From Haplosporangium gracile (lineage: Eukaryota; Mortierellomycota; Mortierellomycetes; Mortierellales; Mortierellaceae), in NCBI GenBank assembly GCA_015499985.1, contig JAAAUF010000085.1, positions 1 to 64,000 of the forward strand: a DNA stretch of 64,000 nt. Reading direction: 5' to 3'. The notes under the pieces were generated by a model that saw nothing but the letters and a program-made list of their open reading frames with translations, was not told the origin of the DNA and did not search any database. Both the position numbers and the translations under genes were made by a program. How positions within the stretch are numbered: position 1 is the first letter of the stretch; each line of letters starts with the position of its first letter. Below, piece after piece: positions 9,733 to 22,191 of the stretch.

Positions 9733-12196
9733 ATGCTATTGAGCAACTTTAGCGTCATCACCCCTTATGGCACCAATGTCTCCTCCTGCGGCTACTGCAA
9801 ATCCACAGGAGGCTCGCGGACCTATGGCATGTCCGCTCACCTCATGACCTGCAAGGTAATAGGCTAGTCTCTGCATTCGAGACTCTTATAAAATGTCGCC
9901 AACGTGTCCCCCTTCGAATGAGAGTAATGGTTGTAACGGTTCTTTTGACAACATTCTTTGTAACTCTTGTTTTTTGCATTTTAGGACTACCAATCGCTCA
10001 TTAACCGAGGATGGAGGAGGTGAGACAGAGATGTTTTTGAGAGGCTGTGCAACAATAAGCGTTTACTTGTTACTCAGTAGCCAGACATCAGTTGATTAAC
10101 TCGTGCGCATTTATATGTTATGAATAGGTCCGGGAGATACCTGTACAAGCCCAACCTGAGAGACAGCTGCTGTCCGCAGTACACCATCAGGTAAGCCATG
10201 GATAACAACATGGATAGCAACTTTGGATAGTTGCTCTGTGATACAGCCGATCCCACTACAGGAATTATCCCACGCTGACTCTTCTTTTTTCGGTCCACTA
10301 GAATGAGAGCCAACGAATTCGAGGCATCCAAACACCAGAGGCAGATCGTCAACAGATTCAATAACTTTGTTCAGGAGGGCGACGATAATTTTGACAAGGA
10401 TATTGCTGCACGGCAGAAGGAGAGTCAGGCCGCTGAGAAGAACGGATCAGCAAAGACCGAGCCGAAGGCAGGATCAGAGCAGACTACAGCGACCGAAGTG
10501 GCCTCAACGACGGAACCAGCGGCGGCGACACCTTCTACGGGCAAGAAGCAGAAGCCCAGAAAGGCGCCCAAGAATGTGGCGACAGATTTGCGCACTCGTA
10601 TTCGGTCGTCAGAGTATCTTCATTCCCCCGATATCACCTTATGGAAGCACCGCCTTCGGGTAAGTCCTTGCTCCCACAGTTAATTATACAGGATGTTTTT
10701 GAACAGAAAATAGGAGCAGGACCCAAAGGCGTAATAATCAACGCATTATTATTTCAATTGGCATGTATCGACATAGATCAAACTCGAGCCATCGTCGTTC
10801 ACGGAGGAAAAGCACGCCCTGTACACAAAATACCAGATGGAAATTCACCATGAGCCCCGGTCCAAGTGCCAGCCCAAGAGGTTCATCAACTTTCTCATCG
10901 ACTCGCCTCTGACCGCGACCAAACCAGATAATTGGACAGAAGAGGATCCAGGATACGGATCGTTCCACCAATGCTACTACCTGGACGAAAAACTCATTGC
11001 CGTCTCGGTGATTGACATTCTGCCATCGTGTGTGTCTGCAGTCTACTTCTTCTACGACCCCGATTACTCGGTCCTATCGTTGGGCAAGTATAGTGCTCAG
11101 CGGGAGATTGCGCTCGTCCAAGTGTTGAACACCAAACCAGGATATGAAGAACTCAAGTTTTACTACATGGGTAAGTAGTATGCTGGTGGTTGTAGTTGTG
11201 CTGATTGCGGATATGGATTTTTGGTATCTTACAAATGCGCTTTGATCGTTCTTGCCACTAGGATTCTACATTTTCACTTGTCAAAAGATGACCTATAAGG
11301 GCCAGTTCCACCCTTCATATCTTTTGGATCCTGTAAGTCAAAGAAAAGTACATGCGTGTTTGTCAATTTACGGTGCCGCTTCAGGTTGAACAGGACACTA
11401 ACGCTCACAAACAATAAACGTTTAATATAGGAAACGTACAATTGGATCGAGTTCAAAAGGTGTCAGGAGATTCTTAAGGACCAGAGATACAGTGCGTTCG
11501 AGCATCCTACACCTCTTGATCCTTTGTTTGAAGTCAAGATCAAATCCATCATCGACAAGAAACAAGGAGCATCCTCTGAAGCGAGCCATGACGATGATGA
11601 CGATGAAGATGGTGATGATGACGAGGACGGTTGGGACAGTGTAGATGAGGAGGAGGAGGGGGACGAGTTTGATTTGGATCCGGATGAGTTTAACGCGCGG
11701 GCGGTCGACGACTCGGACGATGAAGTGGAGGACTTTGTTGACAGAGGAAGTGATCGCAAGAAGAAAAAGCTAAACACCGAGCACGAGAAGGGTGGTCAAG
11801 TTGATAAGGCAGAGGAGGAAGCCAAAGCTGTCAAGGCTGCCAAGAAGGCTCGGAGAAAGGAGATGGACAGAGTCTTTAAGGAGGTCACGGCCCTGCCTCC
11901 TCCAGGCTGCTTGGCCACAAAGGACGTTACTCAGTTGACCTTGTTGAACGTGCTGTGCCTGACGGACAAGAACGCGTTGCGACCCATCGTGGTAAGCTAT
12001 TAGTTTGTGTTTTCGGCTTTAGCGCTCCTCGTAAACTTGTTGTGTACCTGCTACTGTCACTAATTGAGCTCTGTTGATGATTTTTTAGGCGATTGACGCG
12101 TACAAGAACTACAAAGAGTTGCGGAATGTCGTTGCAGAGTACTACTGTCAAGTCGGAGAAGAGCTGGCCAACTCCATGATCCTCTATGTGCGTTGA
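9733..12196 (+). CDS. ATE1: Arginyl-tRNA--protein transferase (ATE1)
   Basis: Eight exons (9733-9855, 9985-10019, 10128-10190, 10302-10659, 10777-11170, 11262-11332, 11431-11991, 12089-12196) encode 570 residues. ATE1 moves arginine from Arg-tRNA to N-terminal Asp/Glu (and oxidised Cys) of proteins and so marks them for the Arg/N-degron pathway. Diagnostic features are the N-terminal CGYC (Cys19, Cys22), the block YGMSAHLMTCKDYQSLINRG, the pair CC at 67-68 in DSCCPQYTIR, and the C-terminal transferase part with YFFYDPDY, SLGKYSAQREI, FYMGFYIFTCQKM. The four cysteines correspond to those reported to hold an iron-sulfur cluster in the family. Two low-complexity inserts enlarge it: a Lys/Glu/Thr/Ala linker at about 100-160 and a very acidic stretch at about 380-450. 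It is convergent with VPS26. Confidence 0.95.
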
Positions 12197-12293
12197 GTGA
12201 GGTATTGACGGCGGTTTATTACTGTATTAGGGTGAAAGGTGTTGACTTTGGTCCTGATGATTTCGTGTGCTGTGCTCTAAAAGGTGAATGTCG

Positions 12294-14087
12294 TTAAACT
12301 GCGTGAATTTGAGCGGGTTCCACTATTTCGTCGTCAACTATCGATGATAACATGAGCGTTAGATTGTATTTTTGAGTAAAGACTCAACTAATCAGATACA
12401 TTAAGAAAATTGGATGAACTTTACCTTGACGACGGAAGATAGTGATCTCCTGCTGCTTGAAGTAACGTCTGTTCTCTTCATCGACGAGAACCAGGTTCAA
12501 GTAGTAGCGCGCAGAGAACTTCATGTTGACTACGTTGTTCAGAGATCCCAAAAAGACGAAATGCGTTAGTATTGAAGATGATTGAGCAGTATTTGGTCAG
12601 CATGTCGTTACACACGTTTCCATGAAGCAGCTTACCATCGCGGAAGGTAGGGGTGAGCTCGAAACCACCCAAGAAAAGACGAATGGGAACAGTCTCTCCA
12701 CGGACGGGTGCGCCATCCATGATCTCGAACTTTGTGATGGTCTCGCTTTCGTTGTACTGGTTAGGTGGTGCTCCTGTGGTTTCCCGACGAATAATTGAGA
12801 GCTCCATGTGCTTGACCTTGATGCGGACCAAAAGGAAATAGATCTTTCCGACGATAACGCCCTTCAAGTGGTATCTATTGGCCGGGAGGGAATATCATTA
12901 GACATGCGGTTTGATACATTGCTGAGCAAACTCGAAAAACATGATGCAAACAACTACGTGTTGGCAGTACCTGGATTTGTTGTATTCGAATTCGATGTGG
13001 AGGCAGTCTTCGATTCCAACCTCCATCTTGATCGAGTTGTTGCCGTCTGGGGGCATGACATACGAGTGCACCCAGATGTCCTGCTCCTTGATCACATCTG
13101 CCATTCGACGCTGAATCGTCACCCTCACAAAGTATCTATGTTGTTTTATAGAAAAATCAAATATCCTCAGTTAAAAAGTTGATCCATGCTGCATTATCCA
13201 TCCATTCCCGAAAAAATGCTGTTCCTTTGATCTTTGAAGAAGTGTAGCACAGTTACCTCAGCTTGACATTGATGCCATGGTAACTCTCATACTGCTTCTC
13301 GATATTCTTGAACTCGAAATCAAAGTTGGCGTTGTTGCGGAGCTCGCCAGGTACAGCCAATTCTTGTTGAATCGTCCTGAACTCGTAATGGTTTCCACGG
13401 TCGTAAAACAGTTCTTTGATGACAGCATGAGAAGAATGTATCTCAGTTTTAGTGTTTGTTGTCCATGGATATATAAAGATGTGATAATTGGGCATGGAGA
13501 CACAAGGCGATCGACTTTTGCATATTTGTTGTACCTATGCTTCCAACGAATTCGACCTTGATGCCATTGTGCTCGACCTTCTTGTTGTCCCTGACTCGGA
13601 TATTAATCTAGCAATGGACAATTTATTGTCAGTTTACTTCTCATGTGTATTTCCGGCGCGAGACTCTTTCAGGTTGTGTACATTTGCAAAATATGAAGTA
13701 AGGGCAAGTGATGGGCAAGGCACGAATGGCACAGCATGCCATGGACAATTCGCGTTTTTTATTTTTTATTTTTTTTTTTGTTCTCCTGGTTTACCTTTCC
13801 AGCAACGGTCTCGCCATCAAAGTACAGAGGGTATTTTTCACGTCTGTCCTTGTCGACCTTAGCTTCAATTTGCTTGCGCTGTTCTTGGCCGTTGAACTGA
13901 ATGTCAATGTCTATTGGGGCCGAGAGACCAAAGAGACTCTTTTATGAGGAAAGAAGGTGGGAGAAGGAAAGAAGGTCAAGGCGTTGTTCATGTCGAGTAT
14001 GTAGGAAAAATGAATGGAGAAGGATGGCAGAGCAGTGATGTTTGATTGACTGGGGACGAGGGAAAGAACACTCACAGCCATCACCAT
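12294..14087 (-). CDS. VPS26: Retromer subunit VPS26
   Basis: Minus-strand exons are 14087-14076, 13938-13795, 13607-13535, 13413-13257, 13135-12971, 12874-12636 and 12529 onward. VPS26 is an arrestin-fold subunit of the retromer trimer (VPS26-VPS29-VPS35), which recycles cargo from endosomes to the Golgi. Conserved blocks are SLFGLSAPIDIDIQFNGQE, YPLYFDGETVAGK, INIRVRDNKKVEHNGIKVEF, ELFYDRGNHYEF, YFVRVTIQRRMADV, GGFELTPTFRDVN and YYLNLVLVDEENRRYFKQQE, matching the family along its length. The first coding exon is only 12 nt (MVMA), inferred from a good donor and acceptor. The C-terminus is uncertain: splicing at CAAG/GTAAAG to the AG before position 12335 gives an end near 12294 (...RRQVDDEIVEPAQIHAV), while reading through gives a stop at 12384. 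Divergent from the M28 peptidase, sharing a 577 bp promoter. Confidence 0.9.
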
Positions 14088-14664
14088 GTTTGAAGAGAGT
14101 TAGGAACGTAGCCAAGCGTGGGGGAAGGGGTGAGAGGGAGAGGGAAGGTGTGAGGTAGGGTGTGTGTGAAGAAGGAGAAGGAAAAGGAGAAGCAGAAGCA
14201 GAAGAGCAATGTATGAGGCATGAGGATTCATTGTCTACCTGCGATCGCATGTACTGCAACTGCCAGCATTCACCCAGCCATTCTCCCTTTCTACTTGTCC
14301 TTTGCTTCCTTTCCACCCACCACCTCCTCCCTTTCCACTGACGTGCATAAAAAGGTAACCCACGGTCCACTTTTTGTTTCTCTTTTTTTTCTTTCCGCAT
14401 CTTTTCTCTCTTGTCGCTCATCCATCCTCCTCCCTTCTCACAACCACTGCTACTCATCCGCACATTCTCGACTCACATACACTTTTATTCACATCCTTCA
14501 TACCCGCGATTGCCACCCTCTCTTTTGCATGGTACACACTCACGCCCGCCGCGTCTTTTTCTCACACTCATCGCGCTACAAGAGTACACAACACATTTTA
14601 TTAACGATGAGATACCTGTTTACAGTCTACGATACACAAAAGAAAAGTTAGCAAGGGCAAGGAC
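14088..14664. promoter_or_regulatory. Shared promoter region of VPS26 and M28 peptidase
   Basis: 577 bp between two divergent starts. The left half is purine-rich and the right half pyrimidine-rich on the plus strand, so each gene has a CT-rich sense leader. No TATA box or named operator could be assigned with confidence. Confidence 0.5.
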
Positions 14665-17600
14665 ATGTCACAAAACCAGAACAGCTCTGATGATGCCTAC
14701 GACAGGCGCCCTGAAGACCCTACGGAGGAGTCGCCCTTGCTCCAGTCCGCCCATGCTCCTGCCCCAAAGCCCGACTCCCGTCCCGCCACCGCCTTCATCA
14801 ACCAGGGCTCCTGGCGTCGCATGACCGGTGTCTTCCTCCTCATGGCCGTCTCCTACCTCGTCATTGGTGCCATCGTCAGCTACAAACGGCTCTCCCTCCC
14901 CGCCCCCAAGTCTGTGGCCGATGCTGTCGGATCTCATGATTTCTCGGCCGAGTGGGCTTGGCAACATCTGGAGCAGATTGCTCAAAAACCCCATCCTATC
15001 AACTCGCGTGAGAACATTCGCATTCGCGAGTATCTCGTCCAGATCGTCAAGGAACTCCAAAAGGAGGCTCAGTTGTTGAACCAGACTATTGAATTGGGCG
15101 TTGACGATATCCATCTGACGCAGACCAAGAACTACCTCGGCAGCGTTTCCCGCTTGGAGTATTACGAATCCTCGAATGTTCTTGTCCGGGTTGTTGGTAC
15201 TGAGGGCCGAGCTGAGGGCAGTTCGACGGGTCATCCTGAGGCCATTGTTGTTGATGCTCACTATGGTAAGTAAGATAGTACTATTTCAAAAGTGGATATA
15301 ATAGGATGAGACTTTAGAGGTCGAAGCGGGGGATGGTTTCTGTATGAGGCAGAAGTGGAGTATCTGTCATCAAAAATGGATTTTAGGCTTTGACCCGGCG
15401 AATTTTTGCCGTTCTTCCTGTCCTAATCCGGACATCGATTGAACGAGAAATCCAAGAGCCTATTTTGTTGGTTGCTTCCATCGATCTTTTCTAGGCGCCA
15501 ATCCCGCTTATTCTGTTCCTGTTAACAAACAGTACTCTTCTCCTTTTCCCATTTGCTCATCACATCACCTTTCTACCTATTTTAGACTCGGTCTTGATTG
15601 GTCATGGTGCTACGGACGACGGCATCGGTGTATCTGTCTGCCTGGAGGTAAAAAAAAATGTGCCCGCGAACAGGAAGGATTTCCTCTATGATCAATCAGC
15701 TCGTTTTTAGTTTGGTGTAACAATGTAAGTAGAATTCTTCTGGACAATTGACCAATCGACCTTTTTTTTGCATCTTCTCGCTCACATAGATGATTCGTAA
15801 CCTCATCAACCACCCCGTGAAGCACAACGTTATCTTTAACATCAACAACGGAGAGGAGGTCGGCCTCTATGGAGCCGCCGCCTTCATGAAACATCCTTGG
15901 TCTAAGGACGTCAAGGCCTTTGTCAACCTCGGTAAGTTTTATCCGCCAACATTTTGCAAAACCTTTAAATGCCATGAAGATGTCGTTGACAAAGCCTAAA
16001 ACTGCTTTCACATAATCTCCCACACGTACTTGTAGAGGGAGCTGGTGCCGGTGGACGCGCTCTGCTCTTCCGTGCAAGCAACCAAGCCCTCGCTCAAGCG
16101 TACAGCAAGGTTGGCAACTCGCCCCACGCCAATGTCTTCGGTAACGACATTTTCAAGCTTGGTCTCATAAAGAGGTACTCCACTTCTCGCCATTCTTCTG
16201 TATATATGGTCGTCTCGTGCACCCCCTTCAGGCACCTTTACTAACATCGCCTACCTCCATTTCTTGTTCATAGTGGTACCGACTTTTCCGTTTACACCGA
16301 CAACAACATCCCTGGAGTTGACATTGCCTTCTATAGCCGCAGAGCCTTCTACCACACTCTCCACGATGACATTGAGCACACCTCCAAGGGATCTGTTCAG
16401 CACATGGGCAACACAGGACTGACCACGGTCCGCAACATTGCCGACTCGGACTACTTGATCAAACCCAAGAAGATTATCAGCTCCGAGGCCTCTATCTACT
16501 ACGACATTGCAGGATTCTTCATGTTGACCTACTCGTTCACCACCTACCTGACTCTGAACTACAACTTGCTCATTATCGCACCCATCTTTGTCGCCTGGGC
16601 CGTCATCTCGTGCGCTAAGCATGGCCTGACCTTGGGCGTTGTCCTGAGAAGCTACCTGTCCTTGATCGTCAGTTTTGTTTCCGCCATCATCTCCTCGATC
16701 ATCTTCGCCAAGATTCTGGACAGAATTAACCCTATGCTCGTCTATGGTGAGCACTGGCTTGGTTTCATGTTCTTTGTCTTCCAGTGCTGCACCATCATCA
16801 TCTGCGTCCAGTGGGCCTGGGTCCGCCTTGAGCTTTGGCTCAGAGGTGACACTTTTGGTCCTCTCGAGACTGCTCTTGAGCGCATCCGCGTCGATTCGGA
16901 GCAAGTCTCTAACGTTGGCATGGTTCTCTTTTGGTGGACTTTGTTAATTGGTGCTACCATTATCGGCCACTCCCAAGAGATCGGACTCTTTTACTTTATC
17001 AGCTGGTTCACCGTTACTTCGATGATCTCTGCGTACTTCGCGGTCTACCCCAGACGTAGAGGCACCTCCTGGACTCTGGGCCGTCTCTGGATTAACTTTG
17101 TGCCCTTGATGATGGTTCTCGATGTTGCTATTACCAACATGATCGCTATGGCCCAGACCCTTGTTGACGGAACCCCCTCCTTTGCCAGTAAGTTTCTTTT
17201 CGAGTTCACTGTTCCTGAATGCATTTCCAAAAAAGGAAATAAACATCTAATTAATGCCCTCACTTTACGTTTCCATAGTTATGGCGTTGTTTTCACTCTG
17301 CGCTTTGAACTGCGTGATGCCTTTGATCCCAACGATCCACCGCTCGACCAACTTCCGCAAGATGGGCCAGGTCAGCTTGTTCTTTTCCGTGGTCCTCTTG
17401 ATCTCGTGCTGCATCGTCTTCCCTTACTCGGCCCAGGAGGCTCCCAACAAGCTCGTCTGGCGCCAGATCCACGACCTCGACAAGGACACCTCCTATGTGA
17501 CCGTCAAGACTGTCAACAACCTGGAGACCATCTTGGACATGGTCCCCGCCGCTGCGAAGAAGAGAAAGTGCAGTCCTGATCCCGTGAGCATTGGTGCCTT

Positions 17601-18138
17601 GACTCAATGTGTTTACTTTGGTGCCACTCCCAAGCTGGTTGTCGAGTCTAAGAAGGCTGGCTTTGAGATTATCAAATCTAAGGTCTCTGCCCCCGAGCAT
17701 CACAAGGAGGTTATTGGCGAGGCCCAAGTTGAAGCCAAGCATTTGCTTCGCAAGGTTCACGTAAAGTGGACTGCTGTCGATTCGAGACTGTGCGGTATCC
17801 AGTTCCCATCCAACTCGAGTCTTGTGTCCTTGAAGCTCGCTGGATTTGATGACCCCGATGAGGGTTATCGCACCTCCATAGTCGATGCTGCGATCCGTCT
17901 GGGCATGGTCGCCTTCAAGCGCGACTATGACCAGGAGTATGATTTAGAGGTTGCCTATGAGGTCGAGAACAAGGATGCGCCTGCCTTGGAAGGTATCTTA
18001 GGCTGCTTGTATGATGAGTGGGATAACGAGCAGATCCCTGCCTTCACCGACATGAAGAACCATCTGCCCACGTGGGCTTTGCTGGGTGGTGGAAAGGGAC
18101 CTGGTCTTCTCACTATCCAGAAGCACATCCTTGTCTAA
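14665..18138 (+). CDS. Membrane-bound M28 family metallopeptidase (PFF1/ERMP1-like)
   Basis: Six exons (14665-15265, 15586-15647, 15790-15931, 16036-16174, 16274-17187, 17279-18138) encode 905 residues. Architecture: cytosolic N-terminus, one transmembrane segment (about 52-72), a lumenal zinc aminopeptidase domain (about 90-400), then about eight transmembrane helices, then a soluble C-terminal domain (about 650-905). Zinc and catalytic residues visible: DAHYDS (His199, Asp201), ATDDG (Asp211-Asp212), NGEEVG (Glu243-Glu244), NLEGAGAGG, and a His in FYHTLHDD. This is the layout of fungal vacuolar membrane protease Pff1 and animal ER metallopeptidase ERMP1; location in vacuole or ER cannot be decided here. 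The DAHYDS motif spans the first splice junction, which supports the exon model. Length is close to the family norm. Confidence 0.93.
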
Positions 18139-18987
18139 TTTGATCTATGACAATATTCTTTGTTTAACACAATTACAAATAAAAAAGAAACCAGTGCGTG
18201 TCCTTTAGTTCTGAAATTAAAAAGAAGCAGTGGCCCTAAGTTTCGTGTCTGATGATGAAGTAAATATGATCAGGGGTAGGGGTGACAAGATATGATCAAT
18301 AGATCTGGGCCAAACTGTGTTGATCAACGTTTATTTTCTGTGGACCACCTGCTTCGACCAAAGTCACGGCCTTGCTTCCTCCTGTAGTCTTGTGTCGAGA
18401 CACTCCACCAGACTCCATTTCTTCTTGACTTTTCCTGTTTTCTTGCAAACAAAATAAAAAGTAAAGAGGGAGAATGTGTGCAATTGTATTCGCACCTCTG
18501 CCAGCGTATTTGACCGTTGCTACAACACTCAATGGGAGTTGACCTGAGCTGTACATGTACATGTACCCAGTGCTTTTGCATATGCATACGGAAAGGGAAG
18601 AACTCTTCTCTGTTACTTATGTTTTTGAAGTGCGCACAAACAAAAACCTTATTTTCTACTGAGGTTGAATAACAACGTGCAGCTCCAGAGAGTAAATTGG
18701 AATGATGGTTTGAGACTACAGTGTCCATGAACAAAGTTTCTATCTTCCAACGTCGCACAGCGTTGTCGGGGGGGTTTTTTATTTCTTCCAATTGTTCTCT
18801 TTTCGGCGGGAAAAGGTCAATCGGTGGTTCTTTGACGCAATGCGAACGAGAAAGGTATTTCCTCTTCAATTCTTCGGTACTTGACCCAACAGTGGCATTT
18901 TGCACTTCTTTTCATTCTTATCCTCGCTCTTTCCATCTCACTCCCCTCTCCCCTTCATTCTCTCCTTCCCCTTTACCCTTTCGCACA
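18139..18987. promoter_or_regulatory. Duplicated upstream region of FMO-C
   Basis: 849 bp. From about 18300 it is a diverged copy of the FMO-A upstream region near 2390-3240: shared words include ATAGATCTGGG, TTGTATTCG, GCACAAACAAAAACCTTA and CTGAGGTTGAA, in the same order. It contains the self-complementary 16-mer GTACATGTACATGTAC (18551-18566) and ends in a CT-rich leader before the FMO-C start. No independent gene is seen. Confidence 0.6.
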
Positions 18988-21130
18988 ATGCCCATCATTT
19001 TGCGCGGCCCTAACCCCTCGGTCTACGACACCTCTAACCGCAAACCCCATGTTATCATTATCGGAGTAGGATTAGCTAGTACTCATTCGACTATAAAGGG
19101 TTAACCTTGAGGACAGCAAGAAAGAACAAGCAAGAGCTTATCGCTTACACGGACCTTTCTTTTCTTTTCTTTTCTTCTAGGCCTCACCTTGACTGTTCTT
19201 CTGCATAAAGCAGACATCCTCTATCCCTTAACGTTGGTTCCTTGTTCACTCAGATAGGTATCATAAGTGAGTATCTGGCCAAATCGAAGCGTTGCTCAGC
19301 TATCCGTCTTTTTTAACGAGCACTATGAGCAGAACTTTGCACTTGACTTTTCTCTCCACGAAGAATTGTACGGACATTCTTTGCTGCTATTAATTTCTAT
19401 GTTTATGTCGGTTTGAGTTTTCAGGATAAATAAGGGTAAAGAGAAGTCTAATAAGTTTTTATTGAATGATTACAATAGAGGCGGATTTGAAGGACGACTC
19501 ATCCCGCGCAAGGTTCTGTACGCAATCATCCTGGCACAAGTCCCAGACGATCGTCTCCGCAAGGCCAAGCGAATGTCATGGATGACTCAAGGAGAAAACG
19601 GAGTCCATGTCAAGTTCACAAACGGTACCGAGTTCGAGGGCGACATCCTTGTCGAAGCTGACGGCGCCTTCAGTGCAGTGCGCAAGTACCCATATGAATG
19701 TCTCCAAAAGGACCACAAACTGCCTCCATCTGACGCCAAGGATCTGCCCTTCAGCTGTGTTTCTATTGCTGGATATACAGGACCTCTGGATCCTGAAAAG
19801 TTCACACTTGTTAAAGAAGAGGAGAGTAGTGTTATTAACGCCTGCTCATTTGACAAGCCCTACTCGGTAAGCGCATGGTATCGACCAATGTCGACTCTAT
19901 TGTCTTCTCTGTCAAACAATGTTGTCAATGAAGACAAAAACAAACAAGTTGATTTTTTTTATTGTCTTTATGACCCATGCATGTTATAGTGGACCATATC
20001 TGCAGTCAGGGACAACAAGATGTACTGAAGTTCGCCCCTGTACCTGAATGCGGAGAGCTTAAAGTTCCACAACAGCTTTAGGACGACCAACTGAGGCGAA
20101 GGTGGATGCAGAGAGAATGTGCAACGACATTCGCAACTTCTTATCGTAGGAGAAAATGGTACTCTCAGTCTCGGCGGCCTGATCGACTAGACGCCCGAGG
20201 ATCAAATGGTCAAGATCGTATTGAAGGAAAAGGTGTTTAACACCTGGCACCACTGCCGCACCGTCCTGACCGGTGATGGTAAGCCTCGTTCCTGTACTTC
20301 TATTTAAAGCACGTGTTGCTTTTTTTTTTTTTCAAAAACAAGCGCATCATAGCATTGACCCATCCTGAACGGCTGCATTTTTGTACTTTAGCATGCCACA
20401 AGATACTTGCCATCTCGATGCCGCTATGATGAAAGCTGTGTTTTTCAAAGGAATTAACCCACAAAATACTAACATACCAACATACCAACATAACAATGCA
20501 CCTTCACGCCTAGTCGTTTATTTTTGATGCAGCTCTATCCTGCAGGAGGACGTGGTGCGACCATGGCCTTCCATGATGCAGTGGCGTTAGCCAACTGGAT
20601 CAACGCGCTTCCTACAACTCAAGGCATTGGAGAGGGCATTCAAATCCTACAAAGACGAGCGACACGCCGCTGCCCTAGCATCGGAAGTCCACGCCAAAAA
20701 TACGTGCAAGGACTTTAGCAAGATTCGTTGTTTATCCTGTGGGTGACGTCCATCTCAGAACTCCAAAAAGGGTCTCGAGGTGGCTTCGTTACATTTTATT
20801 AACAGAAAAAGCACGACATACCTAGCGCGCAAAAACCTTAAACATTTTCGCCTTTTTTTCCGATAGGCCTATGACCACAATGCATCTCTCACAAGATTCA
20901 CTTTCAAGAACATGCCCTTCTGGCTTTGGGCAATCATGATGAGAAAGCACATTGGTTGTCGTCTTCAGGCTTCTTTCTTGTCACCTGTACCCAATACTGG
21001 AACGGTCCCACCTGCTGACTTTCCCAGCTACTGCGAGACACTAAAGGTTATCAAGGCTCGAGAGGCCGAGCAAGCTGCGAAGGCGGCTCAGAGCGAAGCG
21101 AAAGTTGGAACCAATACCGTCGCACTGTAA
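18988..21130 (+). pseudogene. FMO-C, degenerate third copy of the FAD monooxygenase
   Basis: Exon order and most splice sites follow FMO-A, but the gene is broken many times. The Rossmann motif has become GVGLAS (two glycine-motif changes). A deletion joins exon 2 to exon 3 near 19210-19225, removing the second intron and roughly 30 codons. An extra T near 19310 creates a TAA (19314-19316). In-frame stops replace tryptophan or lysine codons at 20026 (TGA), 20092 (TGA) and 20188 (TAG). The 11-nt microexon (20392-20402) has lost its donor: the following GT is AT. The last exon (to 21130) is close to FMO-A (FTFKNMPFWLWAIMMRKHI), so C descends from A rather than B. About 13 kb and three housekeeping genes separate it from A and B. 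It cannot make a working enzyme; transcription is possible. Confidence 0.9.
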
Positions 21131-21308
21131 GCTGAGCGGATGGGTGACTAGAAGCGCATCCGTATTGGCAGAGTATTGGTAGTATTTTTACTCTGTCAAG
21201 ATGAAAGTAATAAAAAAACAATTTGCCTGATATGAAATTGCTAATTTGATGGCAAAAAAAGGGTGATGGTTTGGTAAATGCATTTATGAGGACCAATTGA
21301 TTGAGAAA

Positions 21309-22191
21309 TTATGACTTTGAAGATCCGAATCCAGAAAAGCCCATCATGGCAGCCATGGCAGGGTCCATACCGCCATCATCAAGCTCATCATCATGCTTCT
21401 TGTCGTTCTTCTTTTGCTTCTTGCGTTCCCGCTTTTCCGCCCTTTCCTTGTCCTCCTGTCTCTTAGCCTCCTCGAGTCTGGCATCTAGATCATACTTGTC
21501 CTGCTTGGGTGCCACTGCTTTCCGCTTCATGCTCTCGAGCTTAGCCACAACATCGGTAAGATCCTCCCTGACGGCCTTTGTGTCGACGCCCAAGTTCTTG
21601 AGATGCTTCTTTCCGTTCTTGTGGTCCATGTAAGCCGTGCTGTCCTTGAGAACGCAATCACAGAGTTGGCAGTAGAATCCGGGTGCTCGTCCATTAGGCC
21701 CTCCCTGGACAACCTGCGACTTTCCGATGGCTGATTCCAGGATGAGGCGTTCGGATTTTTCGGCCTTGATCGCTTCTTCTGTGGGTGCCTCCTTTGCCTT
21801 CTTCTTCACCGTTTTTCCTATTAATATTCAAAATAAGCAAGTTATGATTAGCGCCTTACTTGGAGATTCGATTTATGAAAGAATACTGCCAAGGAAATAA
21901 TGGATCATGGCAAAACGTACCTAGTGATCTAGCTTCATCCTCTTCTGCCTTTTCCTTGTCACGAGCAGCTCTCTCCTTGGCCCTCTTCTCAAACTCTTCC
22001 ATATCCCATCGTCCCGACTTTTTCTTGACCTATTTGTTATGTTTGTCACCAGATAATAACAATATATGCTGCGGTTAGTCAGAGTGAGTGAATGAACAAT
22101 GTCTGCAAGGTGGTCATTATAGTTTTCCATTCCTGTTGTAAATACGTACGACTGTGCCGTAGGCGCCCTTCTTTGTGTCTGCTGATGACAT
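21309..22191 (-). CDS. U4/U6.U5 tri-snRNP zinc-finger protein (ZMAT2/Snu23)
   Basis: Three exons (22191-22150, 22029-21921, 21817-21309) encode 219 residues. ZMAT2 (yeast Snu23) joins the spliceosomal B complex near the 5' splice site and U6. Features: N-terminal block KKKSGRWDMEEFEKRAKER with the typical WD(ME)EFEKRA motif; a matrin-type C2H2 finger with Cys100, Cys103, His116 and His122 in FYCQLCDCVLKDSTAYMDH; then KKHLKNLG, a Lys/Arg/Glu-rich helix, and a short tail MMGFSGFGSSKS characteristic of the family. Length is close to the human protein (199 residues). The stop is 178 bp from the end of FMO-C, convergent. The leader on the sense strand contains a GGACAA hexamer repeat. Confidence 0.95.

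Noticed and set aside
14668..15261. Minus-strand open frame of 197 codons opposite the M28 peptidase first exon
   Set aside because: Shadow of the conserved M28 coding strand; no family resemblance.
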